A stretch of 64,000 nucleotides of DNA from Fidelibacterota bacterium SCGC AAA298-D23 (GTDB lineage: Bacteria > Fidelibacterota > Marinisomatia > Marinisomatales > Marinisomataceae), in assembly GCA_000402655.1 (NCBI GenBank), contig AQSI01000004.1, forward strand, positions 1-64,000, in the 5' to 3' direction. The notes under the pieces are model-generated. The model saw nothing but the letters and a program-made list of their open reading frames with translations, ran no database searches and was not told the DNA's origin. This document shows positions 54,453-61,673 of the stretch, in pieces. Position 1 is the stretch's first letter. The number at the start of each line of letters is the position of its first letter. Made by a program: the position numbers and the translations under genes.

Positions 54453-57400
54453 ATGACAGAAGCAAATTTGAATAATAAATTCACATTAAACGATAAATAT
54501 ACACTCCTTGAAGGTAGAATCATTCTATCTGGAATTCAAGCGCTTGTGCGTCTACTGCTCGATCAAAACAGGGCTGACTTAATCAAAGGTATAAACACAG
54601 GTACACTAGTATCTGGTTACAGGGGTTCGCCTGTAGGTGTACTTGATATTAACTTAGTTAGGAATAAAAAGCTGCTTGATCAACATAATATCAACTTCAT
54701 TCCAGGAGTCAATGAAGATTTAGGCGCCACACTAATATATGGTAGCCAAATGGCAGGAATGGTTTCCAATGTAAAATATGATGGTGTTCTTGGAATGTGG
54801 TATGGAAAAGCACCTGGAGTGGATCGTTCTGGTGATATTTTTAGACATGCAAATTTTTTAGGTGTAGGTAAAAATGGGGGGGTTCTAGCTGTTGCTGGAG
54901 ATGACCCTTCCTGTAAATCATCTACGCTTCCATCACAATCTGAACCAGCACTATTTGATGCAATGATGCCAATTTTTTATCCTGGAAATGTGCAAGAAAT
55001 TTTAGACTTAGGAAGATATGCCTATGAAATGTCTCGATATTCTGGATTATGGTCAGGTTTCAAAATCGTCACTGATATTGCTGATGCATTTGGAAGCGCA
55101 ATTGTTCATCCTGAGAGAATTAATATTAATATTCCAGATTTTCAATATAATGGTCAGCCTTGGAAACATACCCAAAATGCTAAATTAGTTGGACACCATA
55201 GTCTACCTACAGAAAAAGAAATTCATTTGGGAAGAATTGAAGCTGCTAAACATTTCTTGGCATCTAATAATATCAATAAAATTACCGTTCAATCAGATAA
55301 AGACTCAATCGGTATTATCACTGCAGGCAAAACCTATTATGATGTTGTTGAAGCGTTAGATTCACTTGGATGGGATGATGCATTTTTAAATGAAAAAGGA
55401 ATTAGGATATTAAAACTAGGAGCTACCTTCCCAGTTGATAGTAAAACAATTAAACAATTTTCTAAAAATTTAAATGAAATTTTTGTAATTGAAGAAAAAA
55501 GATCATTTATTGAGATGCTAATAAAAGAAGAAGTTTATAATTATCAAAATAAACCTTTAATTGTTGGAAAAAGTGATGAACACAATGATTTATTGATCCC
55601 TGGATACGGGGAATTAACAGCAGATGATTTGTCAAAGATCATATTTAATCGTTATGCTTCGAGACTTGGGGTTGAATCAGATAACAACAAGATTAATATT
55701 ATTTCTGAAGTTGATAATAGAATTTATGGAGAGTCTTTAACTTCAAGATCAATGTATTTTTGTTCTGGATGTCCTCACAATACTTCTACTGTCAAGTTAC
55801 CTGAGGGTGATTCAGCTTTTGGCGGTATTGGTTGTCACTTGATGGCAATGTTTGTCGATGACGGGAAAGCATTTGGTACTACCCATATGGGAGGGGAAGG
55901 TGCCCAGTGGGCAGGTATGGAGCCTTTTATTGAGAAAGAACATATGTTTCAAAATATTGGTGATGGTACTTTTTTCCATTCTGGTTCTTTAGCTTTGAGG
56001 CAGGCTATTGCTGCTGGCTCTCACATCACATACAAGATTTTATATAATAGGGCTGTAGCAATGACAGGTGCCCAGGACCCTGATGGAGGGCTAGATCTAC
56101 CTGAATTAACCAAATATTTGAAATCCCAAGGGGTTAAAAAAGTTATAATAACAACTGACGATACAAATGCTTATAAATCTATAGAACAATCTAGATGGGA
56201 TAAGGATGTTGAAATTCTTCATAGGGATGAAATTGTTGACGCTCAAAAGAAATTAAAAGCTATTAAGGGAGTTACTGTTTTAGTCCATGATCAATCTTGT
56301 GCAGCAAATTTAAGAAGATTAAGAAAACGTGGTTTAGTCCACGAGCCTAAGAAAAGAATTTTTATCAATGAAGCAGTTTGTGAGGGGTGCGGAGATTGCG
56401 GAGTTAAATCTAATTGTTTAAGCGTACAACCAATAAAAACTGAGTTTGGTAGAAAAACCCAGATTGACCAACCATCATGCAATAAAGATTACTCTTGTGT
56501 GGAGGGGAATTGTCCGTCCTTCATTCAGGTTATTCCATCAGAGAAGGATGATAAAAGAAAATTACCGACGATTGAGTTTGACCCCTCAACTTTACCAAAT
56601 CCGAGCAAAATTCAAAAAAATGCAACCAATATATTTATGCTTGGAATTGGAGGTACAGGAGTTGTGACAGTTAATCAAATTATTTCTACAGCAGCATTTA
56701 TTGAAGACAAAAAAGTAATTGCACTTGATCAAACTGGATTAAGCCAAAAAGGTGGTTCTGTTGTTTCTCACCTTAAAATTGTAAATAATGATAAAGAATA
56801 TTCAAGTAGAGTTGCAAACGGAGAATCTGATGCATACTTAGTTTTTGATTTACTTACTGGTGTAAATCCAAAGAATATGGCAAAATTAAGCTCAAAAAAT
56901 TCAACTTCGGTAATTTCAACATCTGAAATTCCAACTGGTGATATGGTAAGATCAACTGCTGAGGAGTATCCCGAAGCATCTTTTATGATAGATTTAATTA
57001 AAGAATACTCCAAGAATAATACGTTATTAAATGCAACAGAGTTGTCGGAACATTTTTTTGGAAGCAATATGCAGGCAAATTTCATTGTTATTGGCGCAGC
57101 TTTCCAATCTGGTTGTATACCAATTTCAAGCGAATCTATTGAAAAAGCCATCGAAATGAATGGTGTAGCTGTTTCTCAGAACACCAATGCATTTAATATT
57201 GGAAGAAAAGTGGTATCAGATCCTCATTGGATTGATACTATAGACTTATATAGATCTGGAAGTTTAGCTTCAAAACCAATTTTATCTTCTGAAGCAGTAA
57301 GCTTGATTGACTCAATTTCTCCTGATAAAGATTTAAGAAGAATTCTTGAACACAGAACTCAGGAACTAATTGAATATCAAAACCTTTCTTTTGCTAAGGA

Positions 57401-57974
57401 GTATATCGATTTTGTTGGAAATATTTTTGATAAAGAGCAAAAGACAAGATCAAGTTCTGAGCTCTCTCAAAATGTTGCAAAATATCTATTTAAATTAATG
57501 GCAACAAAAGATGAGTACGAAGTTGCAAGATTGTCCTTAAAAGCTGAGTTGGATCTTGCAATTAACAAGGAGTTTGGAAAATCTGCAAAAATTAATTACA
57601 TGCTTCATCCTCCTTTTTTAAAAGCAATGGAAAATATACCTATTTTAAATATGTTGCCTGGAGTCAAATCAAAATTAGCATTAGGTTCTTGGTTCAAAGT
57701 ATTTTACGTAATGCTTAAAAACATGAAATTTTTGAGGGGAACCCCATTTGACTTTATGGCATGGTTTAGTAGCGATGTAAGAAAAGCCGACAAGAAAGCT
57801 TTAAATCATTACAAATCTATTCTAGAAAAAAATATTAATGAAATTGGAAACGGTAAATATCAAGATCTTAAAGAGTTTTCTTCATTACCAGATATAATCA
57901 GAGGCTATGAAGAAGTTAGATTGGATACCATGACAGAATATTATAAAAAATCTGATAATCTTTTTCAGGACTAG
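54453..57974 (+). CDS. Indolepyruvate ferredoxin oxidoreductase-like fused protein
   Basis: A 1,173-residue 2-oxoacid oxidoreductase of the large fused type. N-terminal pyruvate-oxidoreductase-like domains start LEGRIILSGIQALVRL with GYRGSPVGVLD; a TPP domain contains FGGIGCHLMAM, GGEGAQWAGM and NIGDGTFFHSG; a ferredoxin-like 4Fe-4S segment VCEGCGDCGVKSNCLSVQP lies near residue 640; a gamma domain starts MLGIGGTGVVTVNQI with LDQTGLSQKGGSVVSHLKI; the C-terminal region resembles the DUF6537 tail. It would decarboxylate aryl- or other 2-oxoacids to acyl-CoA and reduced ferredoxin. ATG 54453 was chosen over 54405, whose extension has odd, cysteine-rich sequence. Confidence 0.85.
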   Translation: MTEANLNNKFTLNDKYTLLEGRIILSGIQALVRLLLDQNRADLIKGINTGTLVSGYRGSPVGVLDINLVRNKKLLDQHNINFIPGVNEDLGATLIYGSQMAGMVSNVKYDGVLGMWYGKAPGVDRSGDIFRHANFLGVGKNGGVLAVAGDDPSCKSSTLPSQSEPALFDAMMPIFYPGNVQEILDLGRYAYEMSRYSGLWSGFKIVTDIADAFGSAIVHPERININIPDFQYNGQPWKHTQNAKLVGHHSLPTEKEIHLGRIEAAKHFLASNNINKITVQSDKDSIGIITAGKTYYDVVEALDSLGWDDAFLNEKGIRILKLGATFPVDSKTIKQFSKNLNEIFVIEEKRSFIEMLIKEEVYNYQNKPLIVGKSDEHNDLLIPGYGELTADDLSKIIFNRYASRLGVESDNNKINIISEVDNRIYGESLTSRSMYFCSGCPHNTSTVKLPEGDSAFGGIGCHLMAMFVDDGKAFGTTHMGGEGAQWAGMEPFIEKEHMFQNIGDGTFFHSGSLALRQAIAAGSHITYKILYNRAVAMTGAQDPDGGLDLPELTKYLKSQGVKKVIITTDDTNAYKSIEQSRWDKDVEILHRDEIVDAQKKLKAIKGVTVLVHDQSCAANLRRLRKRGLVHEPKKRIFINEAVCEGCGDCGVKSNCLSVQPIKTEFGRKTQIDQPSCNKDYSCVEGNCPSFIQVIPSEKDDKRKLPTIEFDPSTLPNPSKIQKNATNIFMLGIGGTGVVTVNQIISTAAFIEDKKVIALDQTGLSQKGGSVVSHLKIVNNDKEYSSRVANGESDAYLVFDLLTGVNPKNMAKLSSKNSTSVISTSEIPTGDMVRSTAEEYPEASFMIDLIKEYSKNNTLLNATELSEHFFGSNMQANFIVIGAAFQSGCIPISSESIEKAIEMNGVAVSQNTNAFNIGRKVVSDPHWIDTIDLYRSGSLASKPILSSEAVSLIDSISPDKDLRRILEHRTQELIEYQNLSFAKEYIDFVGNIFDKEQKTRSSSELSQNVAKYLFKLMATKDEYEVARLSLKAELDLAINKEFGKSAKINYMLHPPFLKAMENIPILNMLPGVKSKLALGSWFKVFYVMLKNMKFLRGTPFDFMAWFSSDVRKADKKALNHYKSILEKNINEIGNGKYQDLKEFSSLPDIIRGYEEVRLDTMTEYYKKSDNLFQD

Positions 57975-58038
57975 AAATTTATTTCCATTTATATATATAA
58001 AAATTATATTTAAGAAACTTTTAGCACAGGAAACTTAA

Positions 58039-60615
58039 ATGTTTAAAAAACTTTTTATCTTATTATTACTCGTTGGTCTTTCATTTTCACAACACAACCA
58101 TAGTCATCATGACCACAGCCTTTCTCATAATGAACATGGAGAAGAATATATCAGATGTGCAACTGATGAGCTTGAGCAAGAATTACAGCTTCTAAGACCA
58201 GAATTTATCGCAGAACGAGACGCACAAATTGAAAAAGCTAGAAAACTCTTAAGAGATAATCCTCAGTGGAGAACAGATGCTAGCACTCAAAACACCATTT
58301 ATGTTCCTGTTGTTTTCCATGTTCTTTATTATAATGCTGGAGACAACACTTCAGCCTTTCAGATTGGTGCAAATTTTGATCAGATTAATTTAGATTTTCA
58401 AAATCTAAATCCTGATGGTGATGAGATTCCATCTGCTCCTAATCCAAGTGATGCACCTTACGATCCGGGTATTGATTACAGTCACCAGGCAGTTAGAGGA
58501 ACACATAATGTTGTATTTGTCGGAGCTGCAGGTGAAACCACAGGAAGTCAATTAGTTGAAGGAACAACAATTTTAAGATATCAAATCAATCAATCTAGTG
58601 TTGGCGGTGTAAGTGATGCTAGTAGTATTGCAGGAAGTACTACCCCAGATCAAAGTACATGGCCTGGAGGATCTGGAGGATATAAAAACGGTTATTTGAA
58701 TATCTATCTTGCTCCGTTAACGGGTGGATTGTTGGGTCAAGCCTATCTTGGATTTCCTGAGTCAGTTGTGTTAAATGATAGTGTTGGTTCAGTTGAAAAT
58801 CCTGGCACTACTGGAGGATACAATAGAGGAAGAACTTTAACTCATGAATTAGGACATAATTTTACTTTTAATCACATTTTTAACTCAAATAATTGTGGTG
58901 ATTTTTTATGGAGCGACATACCACCTCAATATGTAAATAATCGTGGTGCAAATATTTATGAGTGGCCTGCTGGAAGTGGAAATTTTTATGGGAGAGATGC
59001 TGAAAACAGTTGTATTTCTTCAACTGGTAAAGGCGATCAATTTATGAACTACATGGACTATGTGTATGACGATCAAATGAGAATGTTTTCTGAACAACAA
59101 GCATTAGATGGATATGCATGGGCACAATCTAGAACGTGGGCACAAGTGGTAAGCGGTGTTAGTACACAGATAACTTCTAGTGTTTCCTATGCTACTTCTG
59201 ATGATGGTTTTACTGTTGATGTTAACTTTGGTGAACAGGTATCTGGTTTCACCCAGGATGATTTGGTTTTAACTAATGCCACTGTAACAAATTTTAATGA
59301 TTTTGATGGTACAAATTTTAGCTTTGATGTTGAAGCTATCGTTGATGGTGAGGTTAAAGTTTCTATTGCAGCAAATAGTTGTGTTGGAGTTGATTCTGGA
59401 AATAGTAATTTTGAATCCAATGAAGTTGTAGTAATAATTGATAGGGCTGTACCTGTTGCGGGAACTTTATCAATTGATAATATTAAAGACTCACAATATA
59501 TAACTCAAACACCATCTTTAGATATTTCTTTAAATGATTTTAATGATTCAACAAGTGGTATTGGACTATATTATGTGTCTGTTGGTTTATCTCCTACAGG
59601 TCAGGAAATATTACCATTTACTGCATATTCTGATGCTGATGTAAGTTTAGGCAACCTTAACTTGCTTGATTATCAACAATACTATGTAAATGTTTATGCT
59701 CAAGACTTGGTAGGGCTAAATTCTTCAACTGTTAGTTCATCTTTCTATTATTTTGGATCATTATTGGGAGATTCAAATAATGACTGGGTAATTGACTTTG
59801 AAGATTATGCTTATTTTATTGCAAATTATCCAGGAGTTGATATTGCCCCTGTGACTGGAAGTGCACCATATTTCTTCCCGAATTTTGATGGTATTTCAGA
59901 TGCAAATGACTTAGCAATGTTTGAATCGATGTGGAATTGGTCAATTAATGAAAATGGTAGAACGGTTCCAAACTATGCACTTATTGGTAATCCACCATAT
60001 TTAAGAATTTTAAATGGACAATTAATTGTCAGATTCCCACAAAATGCTTCTACAGCTCAATTCTATTTTGAATATGATACTGAAAAATATTTAATTGATT
60101 ATTTATCAAGTAACCTAAATAATAATGTGGTACTAACCGCAAATGATCAAGAAGATGGAATCATTCAAGTTGAAGCTGCTGATTTTAGACCAGATAGATC
60201 TACTCCATTAGAAATGGCATTCAGTTTCCAAAATCTTACTGATACTTACGAATTTATGAGAGTCAGCTATTCTTCCTACAATAAGTCTAATCAACTTGTC
60301 TCAGAAGGATATAACTTGATTCAAACTGCTCCATCGACATATCGTTTATCTCAGAGTTATCCTAACCCATTCTCTGAAGGTGGTACAACTATAGAGTTTG
60401 ATATGCCTGTTACTGAAAATATCACTATGGTAGTATTAGACGTCAGAGGTAGAGTGGTTCGAACACTTATTGATAAAGAACAGCGTTTTGGTTACCAGTC
60501 TGTTGTTTGGGATGCCAAAAATGATGACGGCGATGATGTAAGTAGTGGTGTATACTTTTATCAAATACGATCTTCAAATTTCAATGCTGTTGGTAAGCTT
60601 GTATTTGTTAAGTAG
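58039..60615 (+). CDS. Secreted M43 metalloprotease with type IX-like sorting domain
   Basis: An 858-residue secreted protease. Signal peptide (about 1-17, LFILLLLVGLSFS) is followed by a His-rich stretch and an M43-type EEYIRCATDELE. The zinc motif THELGHNFTFNHIF (about residue 273) and the Met-turn QFMNYMDYVYDD are those of pappalysin-like M43 peptidases, though the usual Gly of HExxHxxGxxH is Phe. Beta-sandwich domains, a dockerin-like Asp/Asn-rich repeat (GDSNNDWVIDFEDYAYFI) and a C-terminal sorting domain (SYPNPF, then SSGVYFYQIRS, GKLVFVK) follow. The latter is the mark of the type IX system. Its segment 58337-58404 is duplicated in ccmF. Confidence 0.88.
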   Translation: MFKKLFILLLLVGLSFSQHNHSHHDHSLSHNEHGEEYIRCATDELEQELQLLRPEFIAERDAQIEKARKLLRDNPQWRTDASTQNTIYVPVVFHVLYYNAGDNTSAFQIGANFDQINLDFQNLNPDGDEIPSAPNPSDAPYDPGIDYSHQAVRGTHNVVFVGAAGETTGSQLVEGTTILRYQINQSSVGGVSDASSIAGSTTPDQSTWPGGSGGYKNGYLNIYLAPLTGGLLGQAYLGFPESVVLNDSVGSVENPGTTGGYNRGRTLTHELGHNFTFNHIFNSNNCGDFLWSDIPPQYVNNRGANIYEWPAGSGNFYGRDAENSCISSTGKGDQFMNYMDYVYDDQMRMFSEQQALDGYAWAQSRTWAQVVSGVSTQITSSVSYATSDDGFTVDVNFGEQVSGFTQDDLVLTNATVTNFNDFDGTNFSFDVEAIVDGEVKVSIAANSCVGVDSGNSNFESNEVVVIIDRAVPVAGTLSIDNIKDSQYITQTPSLDISLNDFNDSTSGIGLYYVSVGLSPTGQEILPFTAYSDADVSLGNLNLLDYQQYYVNVYAQDLVGLNSSTVSSSFYYFGSLLGDSNNDWVIDFEDYAYFIANYPGVDIAPVTGSAPYFFPNFDGISDANDLAMFESMWNWSINENGRTVPNYALIGNPPYLRILNGQLIVRFPQNASTAQFYFEYDTEKYLIDYLSSNLNNNVVLTANDQEDGIIQVEAADFRPDRSTPLEMAFSFQNLTDTYEFMRVSYSSYNKSNQLVSEGYNLIQTAPSTYRLSQSYPNPFSEGGTTIEFDMPVTENITMVVLDVRGRVVRTLIDKEQRFGYQSVVWDAKNDDGDDVSSGVYFYQIRSSNFNAVGKLVFVK
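58337..58404 (+). repeat. Donor copy of the ccmF insertion
   Basis: These 68 bases, coding for residues about 100-122 of the protease, are the exact reverse complement of 18069-18136. Here the segment is in frame within an uninterrupted ORF, so this copy is the original. The two copies are 40 kb apart in opposite orientation. Confidence 0.97.
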
Positions 60616-60623
60616 ATTAAATA

Positions 60624-61589
60624 ATGCTTTCACAAAGACCAACATTATCTGATATTAAAGACGCACGTACTCGAACTGAAACTATTGTTCGAAAAACCCC
60701 AATTTTAACCTCAGAATATTTCAATGATTTACTAGGGATGGAATTATTTTTCAAATGTGAAAATTTTCAGAAAACTGGATCATTTAAAATAAGAGGAGCA
60801 TCAAATGCAGTATTCTCTCTAACTGATGAAGAAGCCAAGCAAGGTGTCGCTTGTCAATCATCAGGAAATCATGGTGGAGCTATTGCTTGCGCTGCACATT
60901 TAAAAGGTATTCATGCAGATATTGTCATGGCAAAAAGTGTTTCAAAAGCAAAAATTCATAATGTTAAAACCTATAATGGAAACATGATATTTTGTAACAC
61001 AATGGGAGAAAGAGACGAATTATTCCTTAAAACTGTTAAAGATAATAATAGAATATCAATTCATCCTTATGATAATTTTGACGTAATGGCAGGACAGGGA
61101 ACGATAACTTTAGAGATTTTAGAACAAGTACCCGAATTTGATTGTGTTATTGTTCCAATTGGTGGTGGTGGTTTAATTAGTGGTATCTCATTAGCTCTAA
61201 AAGAGTTAAAACCATCCGCAAAGCTAATAGGTTGCGAGCCTGAAAACGTCGATGATACATTTCAAATGTATAAAGCTAATAAACGTATTGAAATGGCTCA
61301 TAGAACTTCCGTAGCAGATGGTTTAATGGCCATTGTTGGCCAATTAACACTACCAATCATTCAGGAAAACGTTGATGATATTTTATTAGCTACGGAGAAA
61401 GAGATTATTGATACTACGCGCCTAGTATGGGAGCGAATGAAAATTGTAATAGAACCTTCTTGCGCACTAGTATTGGCTGCACTTATTAAAAATAAAGAAA
61501 AGTTTGTAGGACAAAAAATTGTTTTAGTTATAACGGGAGGTAATGTTGACTTAGTTACTTTACCTTGGTTAGAAGTTGGAAAAGATTAA
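60624..61589 (+). CDS. Threonine/serine dehydratase (or serine racemase), PLP type
   Basis: A 321-residue fold-type II PLP enzyme that deaminates threonine or serine to the 2-oxoacid. The PLP lysine is in QKTGSFKIRGASNAV, with SSGNHGGAIA and PIGGGGLISGIS around the phosphate, and VITGGNVDL at the C-terminus. There is no C-terminal ACT or regulatory domain, so it resembles catabolic threonine dehydratase, TdcB or serine racemase rather than the biosynthetic IlvA. It lies 8 bp after the protease gene on the same strand, perhaps co-transcribed. Confidence 0.85.
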   Translation: MLSQRPTLSDIKDARTRTETIVRKTPILTSEYFNDLLGMELFFKCENFQKTGSFKIRGASNAVFSLTDEEAKQGVACQSSGNHGGAIACAAHLKGIHADIVMAKSVSKAKIHNVKTYNGNMIFCNTMGERDELFLKTVKDNNRISIHPYDNFDVMAGQGTITLEILEQVPEFDCVIVPIGGGGLISGISLALKELKPSAKLIGCEPENVDDTFQMYKANKRIEMAHRTSVADGLMAIVGQLTLPIIQENVDDILLATEKEIIDTTRLVWERMKIVIEPSCALVLAALIKNKEKFVGQKIVLVITGGNVDLVTLPWLEVGKD

Positions 61590-61617
61590 ATCCTTAAAAT
61601 TTAAAAAAATAACATAT

Positions 61618-61650
61618 AAAAAAAGCCCTCAAAATATGAGGGCTTTTTTT
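61618..61650. terminator. Bidirectional rho-independent terminator
   Basis: A 6-bp GC-rich stem (GCCCTC/GAGGGC, 61625-61630 and 61638-61643) with a 7-base AAAATAT loop is flanked by an A7 tract before and a T7 tract after. It therefore serves both the dehydratase gene reading right and the receptor gene reading left, which end 28 bp before and 24 bp after it. Confidence 0.93.
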
Positions 61651-61673
61651 ATTACTTAAATAGGTTTTTAAGT

